Source of the DNA: RPQJ01 sp044226195 | GTDB lineage: Bacteria; Pseudomonadota; Gammaproteobacteria; Steroidobacterales; Steroidobacteraceae | Direction: 5' to 3' | DNA length: 64,000 bases | Assembly: GCA_044226195.1 (NCBI GenBank) | Contig: JBGAHO010000003.1 | Coordinates: forward strand, 1 to 64,000 | Shown here: piece by piece, positions 1 through 7,891 of the stretch | Numbering within the stretch: position 1 is the stretch's first letter | Layout: each line of letters opens with the position of its first letter | The notes under the pieces: model-generated | What the model was told of the DNA's origin: nothing | Database searches by the model: none | The model's input: the letters and a program-made list of their open reading frames with translations, nothing else | Translations under genes and position numbers: made by a program

Positions 1-134
1 CACATGCGGCAGCCGCCGATCGCGGGGCCGAGGGTCGTGTCGTGGATCGCAACGACGTAGCGCAGGTCCGTCGTGCGGTCGTGGAAGAAGTGCACGGCCT
101 CGTGACCGTCGTAGTCCGGCAGTTCGAGAATCAT
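1..134 (-). CDS. Leu/Phe/Val-type amino-acid dehydrogenase, N-terminal fragment
   Basis: The first 44 codons of a gene that reads leftwards and leaves the window at base 1. The peptide begins MILELPDYDGHEAVHFFHD and continues AIHDTTLGPAIGGCRMW. The second stretch matches the conserved N-terminal segment of the Glu/Leu/Phe/Val dehydrogenase family (typical form AIHNTALGPALGGTRMW), close to leucine dehydrogenase. Such enzymes reversibly deaminate branched-chain or aromatic amino acids with NAD in the cytoplasm. The catalytic lysines and NAD-binding domain lie outside the window, so substrate cannot be assigned. The ATG is at 134-132 and the gene is divergent from the proline iminopeptidase gene, with 134 bases between them. 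Confidence 0.8.
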   Translation of the reverse strand, partial: MILELPDYDGHEAVHFFHDRTTDLRYVVAIHDTTLGPAIGGCRM

Positions 135-207
135 GGCGCGCGTGTCACCGGAAAGGAGGGGCGGCCGAACGGGAGACCGGGCTGCGTCGCGCGCGGCGCC
201 GGGCGCT

Positions 208-237
208 CTTTCGGGGAAAACAGTATGGTGGTATAAA
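208..237 (+). promoter_or_regulatory. Possible sigma-70 promoter before pip
   Basis: A TATAAA hexamer at 232-237 sits in an AT-rich patch, rare in this G+C-rich window, 31 bases before the pip ATG. The -35 match near 208-213 (CTTTCG) is poor. No clear Shine-Dalgarno sequence lies between it and the ATG. Confidence 0.3.
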
Positions 238-268
238 AACTGGCCGCCGGTCAACTCGTGTCTCTCCC

Positions 269-1216
269 ATGCGTACGCTCTATCCGCCCATCGATCCATA
301 CGCCACCGGGCGGCTCGCGGTCGGCGGCGGCCACGAGCTCCATGTCGAGCAATGCGGTCGCCCGGACGGAACGCCCGTCGTCTTCCTGCACGGCGGCCCG
401 GGCACCGGCGCGGACGCCCGCGCTCGCCGCTTCTTCGATCCGTCGGCTTACCGGATCGTGGTCTTCGACCAGCGCGGCGCCGGGCGCAGCACGCCGCATG
501 CGTCGCTCGAGGCCAACACGACCTGGGACCTCGTCGCCGACCTCGAGCGGCTGCGGAACCATCTCGGCATCGACCGCTGGGTGGTCTTCGGCGGCTCCTG
601 GGGCAGCACGCTCGCGCTCGCCTATGCGCAGACGCACCCTGAGGCCGTGCGCGCCCTGGTGCTGCGCGGCATCTTTCTCGGCACGCGCAGTGAGATCCGC
701 TGGTTCAACCAGCACGGAACGTCGGAATTCTTTCCGGAGGCATGGGCGGTCTATCGCGACGCGATTCCACCCGAAGAGCGCGACGATTTGGTGGCCGCGT
801 ACTACCGCAGGCTCACCAGTCCGGATCCGGCGACGGCGCGACGCGCGGCCGCTGCCTGGGCGTACTGGGAAGCCGCGACGAGCTACCTGTTGCCGAACGA
901 CGAGCACGTGCGCCGCTGGAGCGAGGATGCGCTCGCGCTGAGCGTCGCCCGCATCGAGTGCCACTACATGCAGCACGGGCTCTTCCTGCGGCAGGAGCAC
1001 CAGTTGCTCGACGATGCGACGCGGCTCCGCGGCATTCCCGGCGTGATCGTGCAGGGACGTTACGACTGCATCTGCCCTCCGGTCGCGGCCTTCCGGCTGC
1101 ACGAGCGCTGGCCCGAATCGACGCTCCACGTGGTGCCCGATGCGGGTCATGCGGCGTACGAACCCGGGACCGTGGACGCGCTCGTCGCCGCCACCGATCG
1201 CTTCCGTGGCGGCTGA
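269..1216 (+). CDS. pip: Proline iminopeptidase
   Basis: A 315-residue alpha/beta hydrolase that removes N-terminal proline from peptides in the cytoplasm (peptidase family S33). The sequence shows the oxyanion-region motif HGGPGTG near residue 41, DQRGAGRS after it, the nucleophile elbow GGSWGS near residue 110, an acid in QGRYDCICP and a C-terminal His in DAGHAAYE. These motifs and the length match bacterial Pip closely. The ATG at 269 follows a TATAAA-like element but has no obvious Shine-Dalgarno sequence. The downstream exporter gene starts inside the last codons, so the two are probably co-transcribed. Confidence 0.93.
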   Translation: MRTLYPPIDPYATGRLAVGGGHELHVEQCGRPDGTPVVFLHGGPGTGADARARRFFDPSAYRIVVFDQRGAGRSTPHASLEANTTWDLVADLERLRNHLGIDRWVVFGGSWGSTLALAYAQTHPEAVRALVLRGIFLGTRSEIRWFNQHGTSEFFPEAWAVYRDAIPPEERDDLVAAYYRRLTSPDPATARRAAAAWAYWEAATSYLLPNDEHVRRWSEDALALSVARIECHYMQHGLFLRQEHQLLDDATRLRGIPGVIVQGRYDCICPPVAAFRLHERWPESTLHVVPDAGHAAYEPGTVDALVAATDRFRGG

Positions 1217-2114
1217 GGCGCCCGCGGCTGCGGCCGGTCGCCGCACGGCCGCGCGGTCGGCGGTATTGGCGATGCTCGGAGCCGTCGCGTCCTTCGCCTT
1301 CATGGATTGCGCCATGAAGCAGTTGGCGACCACCCACACACCGATGCAGGTGGTGTTCCTGCGAGGCCTGACGTCGCTGCCCCTCCTGCTCGCCTGGTCG
1401 GGCATGGCCGGACTGCGGGGAATTCGGGAGTGGCGCTGGCCGCTGCACCTGTTGCGCGGCCTGCTCGGCCTGCTGATGCTCGGCACCTTCGTGAAATCCC
1501 TGTCGCTGGTGACGATGAGCAATGCCTATGCGGTGTATCTCAGCGCGCCGCTGCTGATCGCGCTGCTGTCCGCGCCCCTGCTCGGCGAGCACCTGCGCCG
1601 CGGGCAATGGCTGGCCGTCGTCGTCGGCCTCGCAGGCGTGCTGATCGCGCTGCGACCGTCCGGACACGGACTGCTCGGTGCGGGAGGGCTCTATGCCGCA
1701 CTCGCGGCGCTCAGTTACGCCGCGATCGCGGTGACGACGCGCGTGCTCGGCCGGACCGACGGCGTCGCGGCGATGACGCTCAGTTTCCTCGTGATCCTGA
1801 CCGTCGGCGCGGGCGTCGCCGCCGGCTTGAGCGGTCTCTCGGTGACCGGGCACGACGTCGGCTGGGTGATCCTGCTCGGCCTCGCCGGGGCCTGCGGTCA
1901 GCTGCTGATGACCCTCGCGTTCAGCAGCGCCCCGCCGGCCACGGTGGCACCGTTCGAGTTCACCGCGCTCGTCTGGTCGCTCGGTCTCGACTGGGCCCTG
2001 TGGCACGTGCTGCCGCAACCGGCACTGCTGCTGGGCGCCGCCCTGATCGTCGTCAGCGGCGTGCATCTCGTCCGGTCGACGCCCGCCGGATCGCCTGCCG
2101 CCCGCGAGGAGTGA
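1206..2114 (+). CDS. EamA-family (DMT) membrane exporter
   Basis: A drug/metabolite transporter superfamily protein with two EamA repeats and about ten hydrophobic segments. Visible features include a first repeat starting AMLGAVASFAFMDCAMKQL, a typical PLLIALLSAPLLGEHL stretch at the end of that repeat, and a second repeat starting GGLYAALAALSYAA. The substrate is unknown; relatives move amino acids, nucleosides or small metabolites across the inner membrane. The frame is open from an ATG at 1140, but that would overlap pip by 77 bases. GTG at 1206 overlaps pip by only 11 bases and is preferred, giving 302 residues. Neither start has a strong Shine-Dalgarno sequence. Confidence 0.8.
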   Translation: MAAEAPAAAAGRRTAARSAVLAMLGAVASFAFMDCAMKQLATTHTPMQVVFLRGLTSLPLLLAWSGMAGLRGIREWRWPLHLLRGLLGLLMLGTFVKSLSLVTMSNAYAVYLSAPLLIALLSAPLLGEHLRRGQWLAVVVGLAGVLIALRPSGHGLLGAGGLYAALAALSYAAIAVTTRVLGRTDGVAAMTLSFLVILTVGAGVAAGLSGLSVTGHDVGWVILLGLAGACGQLLMTLAFSSAPPATVAPFEFTALVWSLGLDWALWHVLPQPALLLGAALIVVSGVHLVRSTPAGSPAAREE

Positions 2115-2176
2115 GCGATAGCGGTCGTCCGCGTGGCAGTATGTCGGCGGGGTCGTCACCTTGAGCGGAGGGACGC

Positions 2177-3043
2177 ATGAGCGAGCCGGGCGACCGTCCG
2201 ACGTGGGCGAGCATGGTCGGCTGGCCCGCGCTCGTCGTCGGCCTGCTGCTGACCGGCGTGAACCTCGCCGGCCTCGCGATCCCGCTGCGGGCCGATGCGG
2301 TGCACGGCGATCGGGCCGACCTCTCCGGCCCGCGCATCCTCGATCCGGCCGACGCATTCGCCCAGCTCGCGCGTCTCGATCCGTCGGACCGTGAACGCTT
2401 CGCCCTCGACGCCACGCGCATCGTCGGTGGCGCGGTGTGGGCCGCCGATGGCGGGCGCGCCTGGCCGGCGGACGACCCGCGCCTCGTCGAGTATCACTAC
2501 GCGATGCCGGTCTGGGACAACTGGATCTTCTTCGTCCTGCGCTACCTGCATCCGTCGGCGTATCGCTACTACCACGTGTGCGACTGGCGACGGGCGCTCG
2601 AGCGGGGCATCGGTGGCTGCGAACAACAGGACATGGCGCTGGTCGGTTTCCTGCGCGAGCACGGGTATCGCACGGGCATCGTCGACCTCTATCGCCACAC
2701 GGTCGCGCTCGCCGAGACCGCGCCCGGCCGCTGGATCGTGCTCGACCCGGACTTCGGCGTCGGCATCCCGCACACGCTGGACGAACTCACCGCCGATCGC
2801 GCGCTGCTCGAGCGCTACTACGCGCACCAGCCCGGGTTTCCCCTGTGGGAGATCTACACGAAGGAGCGTCCGCAGGTGACCTACGGCGGGCCCGAGATCC
2901 GCTACCCGCGCGCGTGCCTGATCGAGCGCTGGGCGTACGTCGCGAAATGGGTCGTGCCGGTGGTGCTGCTCGGATTCGGGCTCATCGCCCTGCGAATGCG
3001 AACCCGACGAAGTCACATCGATGACAGGGAGGCCGTGCCATGA
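2177..3043 (+). CDS. Membrane-anchored transglutaminase-like protein
   Basis: A 288-residue protein with a hydrophobic segment near residues 15-34 and another near 257-275, suggesting a periplasmic domain held by two membrane helices. The domain carries an ordered Cys-His-Asp set typical of the transglutaminase-like/papain fold: C148 in GIGGCEQQ, H174 in YRHTVALAE and D190 in VLDPDFGV. Bacterial members are often proteases or amidases rather than cross-linkers. GGAGGG at 2167-2172 supports the ATG at 2177. The stop codon overlaps the next start as ATGA, so it is translationally coupled to the nuclease-fold gene. I do not recognise a named family; the fold call is from the triad spacing. Confidence 0.6.
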   Translation: MSEPGDRPTWASMVGWPALVVGLLLTGVNLAGLAIPLRADAVHGDRADLSGPRILDPADAFAQLARLDPSDRERFALDATRIVGGAVWAADGGRAWPADDPRLVEYHYAMPVWDNWIFFVLRYLHPSAYRYYHVCDWRRALERGIGGCEQQDMALVGFLREHGYRTGIVDLYRHTVALAETAPGRWIVLDPDFGVGIPHTLDELTADRALLERYYAHQPGFPLWEIYTKERPQVTYGGPEIRYPRACLIERWAYVAKWVVPVVLLGFGLIALRMRTRRSHIDDREAVP

Positions 3044-4095
3044 CGTTCATCGCGAGGCTCCGACACAGCAAGCTGGACAATGCGCAGCGCCTGCGCGTCG
3101 TGGGTGGCCTGCAGCGCCTGCGTGCGGCCATGCACGCGGACGGATCGCCACCGGAACGCACGAGCGACAGCACGCTCGTGCTCGCCACCTGGAATCTCCG
3201 CGAGTTCGGCAAGAGCAAGTACGGGTACCGCAGCGAAGAGCCGTACTACTACATTGCCGAGATCATCAGCCGCTTCGACGTCGTGGCGATCCAGGAAGTC
3301 CGCAGTCTGTACAGCCTGCAGCAGCTCGCCAACCTGCTCGGACCGAGCTGGGACTACCTGGTCACGGACGTCACGCTCGGCACCTCCGGGAATTCCGAAC
3401 GCCTGGCGTACCTGTACGACAGTCGCAAGATCCGGTTCTCGGGGCTGGCCGCGGAGGTCGTGTTGCCGAAGAGTGGTGACGAGGGCGTCATCCAGTTTGC
3501 CCGCTCGCCCTACATCGCGGGCTTCCGCGCCGGCTGGGCGCAGGTGAACCTCTGTACCGTGCACATCTACTACGGCGCGGAAACTCCCGATGATCCCCGG
3601 CGCGTGAAGGAGATCCGCGACCTTGCGCAGCTGCTGAAGAAGAACGTCTCCCAGTTCCGCAGCGGACGTGCCGCCCTCGATGAGCAGGCGGACATCGCGC
3701 GGAACGAGAACCTCCTGCTGCTCGGTGACTTCAACATCTTCAATCGGGAAGACGTGACGATGAAGGGCCTGACGGACGCAGGCTTCGTGGTGCCTCCCGG
3801 ACTCGACGTCATTCCCGGGTCGAATGTCGCCAAGAACAAGCACTACGACCAGATCGCGTACCTGGAAAAGACCACGGGCATGTATCCCACCGGGCGGGCC
3901 GGCGTCTTCGACTTCTTCACCCAGGTCTATCGCGACCAGGACGAAGCGGATTACCGGAGCGAGATGGGCGCGACGGCGAAGTACAAGGACTGGCGGACGT
4001 TCCAGATGTCGGACCACCTGCCGATGTGGTGCGAGTTCCGGATCGACGACATGGATGCCTACCTCGAGAGGCTCAAGCGCGAATACACGCCCTGA
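3040..4095 (+). CDS. Endonuclease/exonuclease/phosphatase-fold protein
   Basis: A 351-residue protein with the signature blocks of the EEP superfamily (DNase I, exonuclease III, sphingomyelinase, inositol phosphatase). In order: LATWNLREFG near residue 48, VAIQEVR with the metal-binding Glu, the NSERLAYLYD strand, VHIYYG, LLGDFNIF with the catalytic Asp and Asn, HYDQIAYL, and SDHLPMWCEF with the final Asp-His. All expected active-site residues are present. There is no signal peptide. The start overlaps the stop of the transglutaminase-like gene as ATGA and has AGGGAGG at 3026-3032. The substrate (DNA, phospholipid or phosphoinositide) cannot be told from sequence. Confidence 0.82.
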   Translation: MTFIARLRHSKLDNAQRLRVVGGLQRLRAAMHADGSPPERTSDSTLVLATWNLREFGKSKYGYRSEEPYYYIAEIISRFDVVAIQEVRSLYSLQQLANLLGPSWDYLVTDVTLGTSGNSERLAYLYDSRKIRFSGLAAEVVLPKSGDEGVIQFARSPYIAGFRAGWAQVNLCTVHIYYGAETPDDPRRVKEIRDLAQLLKKNVSQFRSGRAALDEQADIARNENLLLLGDFNIFNREDVTMKGLTDAGFVVPPGLDVIPGSNVAKNKHYDQIAYLEKTTGMYPTGRAGVFDFFTQVYRDQDEADYRSEMGATAKYKDWRTFQMSDHLPMWCEFRIDDMDAYLERLKREYTP

Positions 4096-4125
4096 CGAGA
4101 AGTCGCGCGACGCATCGTCGGGCCG

Positions 4126-5343
4126 TCAGGGTGCGAACTCCCAGTGTGGCTCGGGTTGTCCATCGACCCGCCGCAAACCGAACCGCTCGTCGGCCCGCTT
4201 GCCGTCACGGATGAGGTTGAAGATGTCGTACAGGACCGACTTTTCCTCGGCAAAGTAGGAGTGGCCCAGCAGGCTGGTGTCGACGCGAGTGGCGTCCACC
4301 GTCTCGATGCCCGGCACGACGACCAGCCCCGGCCCGGCATCCCCCGCGCGCGGATAGCCGTGCACTTCCTTCGAAGCGACCAGCGCGAGGTCCGTGGACG
4401 ATGCATAGAGCGTGATGGGGCGCCGGGTCGCCGCGAGTGCCGGCGCGATGTCGCGCTTGAAGACCTCGGCGTCGATGTCCGGTGCGGCGAGGATCACCTC
4501 CGTGAGCCGCGCGCGCAGCTCGGGCTTCTCGGCCAGCAGCGAGGCGACGGCCCGCGTCAGCGCCCGGTTCCCCATGCTGTGGGCGATGAGATACACGTTC
4601 TGGGCATCCGAGTTCATGAAGAAGTCGTCGAGGAAGGCCTTCAGGTCGTCCTGCGCCCATTCGATGTTCTGCTCGTCGATCGTGTAGGCATGCGTCGATG
4701 CCTGCGACGGCCAGCTGTAGAACAGCGGCGCTCCGTCGAAACCGAGGTCGTAGGACATCTGCGCCGTTCGTCGCGCGGCGTCCTCGAAGCTGACGTTGTA
4801 ACCGTGCACGAACACGAACGCCGACGACTTGCGTGAAGCCCGGACCCGCGCGGAGACGTCGGCAAAGAACTGCGCCTGCGTGCGCACGTTCACGTCCAGC
4901 AGGACCACGTGCTTCTCGGGGTCCTCGCGAAACTGGAGCCGCCAGATCGAGGGGTGCTCGAGTTCGCCCATGCGGTGGTCGCGAGGAATGCTGACGTCGC
5001 AAGAGCCGTAGACCAGGGTCGCGCGTTCCTTGCCGAACATGTAGGCAGGCGCCGTCTTTCCCGAGAGGTTGCGGTCCGTCGCAAAGTACGTGCGCACGAC
5101 GGCGTACGTGGCGTCGTTGTCCGGGCGGGGCGGGGGCTCCATGGCAGCGGTCGGGCCGTGATCCACGTGCATTTCGAGTGGCGGCCGGGCGTCGGGATTC
5201 GTGTGCTCCGGAACGGGCGGCGGCGCGTGCGCGGCGGGTGGCGGCGGCGGTGGTGGCGGTGGCGGCGCCGCCGCTTCGGGCGGGCCCGTCATCGTGCAGC
5301 CGACCAGGAATATCGTCGCGAGCAGCCAGTGACCGTGTCGCAT
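4126..5343 (-). CDS. DUF900-type alpha/beta hydrolase lipoprotein
   Basis: A 405-residue protein beginning MRHGHWLLATIFLVGCTM, a lipoprotein signal peptide with lipobox LVGC. Mature residues follow with a run of ten prolines and further Pro/Ala-rich sequence, probably a flexible linker. The catalytic domain has FVHGYNVSFEDAARR, the nucleophile elbow IAHSMGNRAL and an acid/His region (LLGHSYF) like the DUF900 alpha/beta hydrolases. The substrate is unknown; a lipid or peptide ester at the envelope is plausible. The frame also offers an ATG at 5352, but it abuts a GGGGG run; the ATG at 5343 lies nine bases from it and is preferred. It converges on the EEP gene with 30 bases between. Confidence 0.8.
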   Translation of the reverse strand: MRHGHWLLATIFLVGCTMTGPPEAAAPPPPPPPPPPAAHAPPPVPEHTNPDARPPLEMHVDHGPTAAMEPPPRPDNDATYAVVRTYFATDRNLSGKTAPAYMFGKERATLVYGSCDVSIPRDHRMGELEHPSIWRLQFREDPEKHVVLLDVNVRTQAQFFADVSARVRASRKSSAFVFVHGYNVSFEDAARRTAQMSYDLGFDGAPLFYSWPSQASTHAYTIDEQNIEWAQDDLKAFLDDFFMNSDAQNVYLIAHSMGNRALTRAVASLLAEKPELRARLTEVILAAPDIDAEVFKRDIAPALAATRRPITLYASSTDLALVASKEVHGYPRAGDAGPGLVVVPGIETVDATRVDTSLLGHSYFAEEKSVLYDIFNLIRDGKRADERFGLRRVDGQPEPHWEFAP

Positions 5344-5352
5344 CGTCGTCAT

Positions 5353-5357
5353 CCCCC
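5353..5357 (-). promoter_or_regulatory. Shine-Dalgarno fixing the DUF900 gene start
   Basis: GGGGG on the minus strand, nine bases before ATG 5343 and directly touching ATG 5352. The spacing favours 5343. Confidence 0.5.
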
Positions 5358-5507
5358 AAGGTGTCGGCGCACCAATTGCAACGATCGACGGGACCGCCGG
5401 AAGTTCGTCCGGCCGTCGTCATCTAACGCCAATTGCGCCTGTCACTCAAGTGTCCGTCGCCCGCGTTGACAGGCCGGCGACAGCGCGAACGCATGCTGCG
5501 CCGCGAC

Positions 5508-5535
5508 TTGATTCGGGTGGGCGTCGGCGTAGATT
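5508..5535 (+). promoter_or_regulatory. Putative promoter upstream of the C25 peptidase gene
   Basis: TTGATT at 5508-5513, 16 bases, then TAGATT at 5530-5535 (four of six consensus matches in each box). The preceding ATGCTGCGCCGCG at 5493-5505 is nearly repeated before the similar promoter at 7829-7856, which supports a regulatory role for both. Confidence 0.45.
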
Positions 5536-5566
5536 GGTGCCGCACCGCCGACCCGAGGACGTAAGG

Positions 5567-5644
5567 ATGTCGTCCGCAACACTGGCGCTTCGGCCAGAGG
5601 CCGTCAGGCACTCCACTGCTGAGTTTCCATCGGTTCCCGATTGA
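5567..5644 (+). CDS. Possible 25-residue ORF
   Basis: A short frame (MSSATLALRPEAVRHSTAEF and five more residues) starting 32 bases after the putative -10 box at 5530, with GAGG at 5555-5558 and AAGG at 5563-5566 ahead of its ATG. It has no recognisable motif. It may be a leader peptide, a gene remnant, or chance. Confidence 0.2.
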   Translation: MSSATLALRPEAVRHSTAEFPSVPD

Positions 5645-5778
5645 ACGCCGGGTGGCCGCCGCTCGCGGCGCGCCGCCATTCCGTCCGCACTCCGAACTTC
5701 GAAGCAGACCTGCCGTCGAGAGCGACGACGCCATCGTCCGCCCGTCCATCCAGTCCGGCACGGAAATGGAGGTCGAAA

Positions 5779-5880
5779 ATGACGAGTCATCACGAGCCCT
5801 GCGGATGCGGTGCAGGGCGAAGCGCACCCCGGACGGTGCGATGTGCGAGAAGGATCCCGCGCCGGGAGATTTCGTCGTGA
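5779..5880 (+). CDS. Possible 33-residue Cys/Arg-rich ORF
   Basis: A frame starting MTSHHEPCGCGAGRSAPRT with GGAGG at 5768-5772, six bases from its ATG, and ending 65 bases before the C25 peptidase ATG. The His-His and Cys-X-Cys could bind metal, but the arginine-rich tail looks like high-G+C noise. Kept as a weak candidate because the ribosome-binding site is well placed. Confidence 0.2.
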   Translation: MTSHHEPCGCGAGRSAPRTVRCARRIPRREISS

Positions 5881-5945
5881 CGACACCGTGACGACTGGCT
5901 GACCCAGAGATCGCGAACTACGCGGCACGCAACAGGGGGATCGCA

Positions 5946-7496
5946 ATGGACGACAAGATCATCGTGACGAACCGGACGGCCCTGACGGTGAAGTACGGCG
6001 CGCAGGGATACGCGAAGATCAAGCAGGCTCTGGCGGACCTGATCGCGAGCGACTCGACCCGCGGCCTGCGCAGTCGGCTGGTCCTCGTCGACGACCCGGC
6101 CACCATGAAGAAGTTCAAGGGCCCGGCCGTGACCGATGCGGCCAGTCCTCGACAGAACAAGGAGGCCGTCGATGCCGTCTTCCGGGCGACGTCGCCGGAC
6201 TACCTGATGATCCTCGGGGCGATCGACGTGGTACCGCACCAGGACCTGACCAATCCCATGTTCAGCGCCGGGGATGACGACGATCCGGAAGCCTACGGCG
6301 ACCTGCCGTACGCCTGCGAGGCGAGGTACTCGCGTGACATCGCCCGCTTCAAGGCACCCAGTCGCGTGGTGGGCCGCCTGCCTGACCTGACCGGCGCCCG
6401 CAATCCGTCCTTCCTGCTCTCGTTGCTCAGCAAGACGGCCCGATGGACGTCCCGGCCCGCGACCGATTACGCCAGCTATTTCGGCCTGTCCACGGCGTCC
6501 TGGGCGAAGTCCACCCGGCAGAGCCTGTTCAATGTGTTCGGCAATTCCGACCAGTTGTTGCTCTCGCCAAAGCGCGGACCGAATTTCACCGCGGCCCAGC
6601 TGGCTCCGCTGTCCCACTTCATCAACTGCCACGGCGGCCTGTCGGATCCCTGCTTCTACGGCGAGGAAGACAAGGAGAATGATCCCGACCAGCCGGTGTC
6701 CATGAAAAGCGACCGCCTGGTCGGCAAGATCCGCAAGGGGACCGTCGTCGCCGCGGAATGCTGTTATGGCGCGCAGTTGTACGACTCGGTGACGCTGGGA
6801 CTGCCTCTGCCGATCAGCCAGCAGTACCTGCGTCAGGGTGCCAGCGGCTTCTTCGGCAGTTCCACGATTGCCTATGGGCCCGCGGAGGGCAACGGATCCG
6901 CGGACCTCATCACCCAGTATTTCCTGCTGGCGCTGCTGGCGGGGGCGTCGCTGGGGCGGGCCACCTTGCTGGCGCGGCAGCAGTTCGCGCAGCAGACCAA
7001 CGAACTCGACGCGGCCGACTTGAAGACGCTGGCGCAATTCAACCTGCTCGGCGACCCGTCGGTGCACCCCGTGAAGCCAGTCACGGCGACCGGCATCCCG
7101 AAGGGCATCGACGCGGACGTGGCGCGCCGGGAAATGCGCAAGACTCGCCGAGCGCAATTGCAGGTCTCGGCCCTGGCGCTCGAAGTGACCAAGGCGACCG
7201 CGGCCCGGCGTTCACGGACCGACCGGCGGTCGCCGTCCGTGAAGCAGGCCCTGGCGAACATCGCGCGGATCGCCGGACGGCGTGACGGCAAGGCATTCGT
7301 GCCGTTCGACGTGCAGCGTCCCCTGGGCACGAGTAAAAGGAATGCGAAGGCGGCGGGGATGGCCTCGCGGTACTTCGTGGCCGTGTTCCGCCGCAGGGGC
7401 GCCCGGGCCGGCATGCACGGGCTGCGCGTTGCGGCCGTCGCGCGCGAGGTGAACGGACGCATCACGGGCTATCGCATCTACGTGGAGAAACGATGA
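5946..7496 (+). CDS. C25 (gingipain/caspase-like) cysteine peptidase
   Basis: A 516-residue protein without a signal peptide, so probably cytoplasmic. It carries the clan CD layout: catalytic His229 in HFINCHGGLSDP, catalytic Cys272 (or Cys273) in VVAAECCYGAQ at the end of the next strand, and the motif FNLLGDPSVHP at about residues 361-371, which is characteristic of peptidase C25 C-terminal edges. The N-terminal 90 residues resemble a Rossmann-like pro or first subdomain (ending PDYLMILGAIDVVPH). The last 140 residues are basic and of unknown function. GGGGG at 5936-5940 supports the ATG. The stop overlaps the next start as ATGA. Arg/Lys specificity of true gingipains cannot be assumed. Confidence 0.72.
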   Translation: MDDKIIVTNRTALTVKYGAQGYAKIKQALADLIASDSTRGLRSRLVLVDDPATMKKFKGPAVTDAASPRQNKEAVDAVFRATSPDYLMILGAIDVVPHQDLTNPMFSAGDDDDPEAYGDLPYACEARYSRDIARFKAPSRVVGRLPDLTGARNPSFLLSLLSKTARWTSRPATDYASYFGLSTASWAKSTRQSLFNVFGNSDQLLLSPKRGPNFTAAQLAPLSHFINCHGGLSDPCFYGEEDKENDPDQPVSMKSDRLVGKIRKGTVVAAECCYGAQLYDSVTLGLPLPISQQYLRQGASGFFGSSTIAYGPAEGNGSADLITQYFLLALLAGASLGRATLLARQQFAQQTNELDAADLKTLAQFNLLGDPSVHPVKPVTATGIPKGIDADVARREMRKTRRAQLQVSALALEVTKATAARRSRTDRRSPSVKQALANIARIAGRRDGKAFVPFDVQRPLGTSKRNAKAAGMASRYFVAVFRRRGARAGMHGLRVAAVAREVNGRITGYRIYVEKR

Positions 7497-7762
7497 CGGA
7501 TTCGGCGCGACCCAAGCGTGTCGACGGACTGATCGGCAAGGTGACGGAGGGTCCCTTCGGCGCCGGGAGCAAGAGCGAGCGCACCGCTGTCTGGCTGGAC
7601 ACGCCGCAGGGCCGCCTGGTGCTGCGCCGCAAGCAAGGTCCCAGCTTCGGCGACGCGACGCTCCGCGCGCTGGTCGGCAGCGAAGTCCGCTGCAGCGGAT
7701 TCGTCACGGACTACATGCTGCTCGCGGAGGACATCGAGACGCTCACGCCGGGCAAGAACTGA
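7493..7762 (+). CDS. Small protein coupled to the C25 peptidase
   Basis: An 89-residue protein that I do not recognise. The sequence (GLIGKVTEGPFGAGSKSER, then AVWLDTPQGRLVLRRK and a second half GSEVRCSGFVTDYMLLAEDI) alternates polar and hydrophobic residues like a compact beta-barrel of the OB or SH3 type. It has one Cys, no signal peptide and no membrane segment. Its ATG overlaps the peptidase stop (ATGA), so translation is coupled and equal dosage is likely; a regulator, inhibitor or substrate-binding partner of the peptidase is an inference from that arrangement only. Confidence 0.65.
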   Translation: MTDSARPKRVDGLIGKVTEGPFGAGSKSERTAVWLDTPQGRLVLRRKQGPSFGDATLRALVGSEVRCSGFVTDYMLLAEDIETLTPGKN

Positions 7763-7828
7763 CGACGGCGCGTCCGCGTCGGTTCGCGGTGCCGCCCACG
7801 CGCCGGGCGCGCGATGCTGCGCTGCGTA

Positions 7829-7856
7829 TTGATCGGCGCGTCGCTGTCGGTACATT
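7829..7856 (+). promoter_or_regulatory. Putative promoter of the SGNH hydrolase gene
   Basis: TTGATC at 7829-7834, 16 bases, TACATT at 7851-7856. With ATGCTGCGCTGCG at 7814-7826 it repeats the arrangement found at 5493-5535. A start of transcription near 7863 would place the ATG at 7892 about 29 bases into the message. Confidence 0.45.
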
Positions 7857-7880
7857 GGCCCGTGACGAATCCGCCGTTCA

Positions 7881-7887
7881 GGGGGGG
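7881..7887 (+). promoter_or_regulatory. Shine-Dalgarno fixing the SGNH gene start
   Basis: Seven consecutive G residues four bases before ATG 7892. The in-frame ATG at 7814 has no such signal and lies upstream of the putative promoter. Confidence 0.5.
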
Positions 7888-7891
7888 CAGG

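Larger units (their letters stand above)
5358..5945. other. Long intergenic region with a promoter and two possible tiny ORFs
   Basis: This divergent spacer of about 590 bases holds the likely control sequences of the hydrolase gene on the left and the peptidase gene on the right. It contains the promoter-like element at 5508-5535 and two very short frames with good Shine-Dalgarno spacing (5567-5644 and 5779-5880). Longer frames across it (for example a minus-strand frame of 134 codons) have Arg/Ser-rich composition and no recognisable domain, so I do not call them genes. Confidence 0.6.

Noticed and set aside
5466..5471. Perfect TTGACA hexamer in the 5358-5945 spacer
   Set aside because: No acceptable -10 box at 16-18 bases; the TTGATT/TAGATT pair nearby fits better.
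5423..5946. Minus-strand frames of 134 and 166 codons in the spacer
   Set aside because: Ser/Arg-rich, no motif, no ribosome-binding site, overlapping each other.
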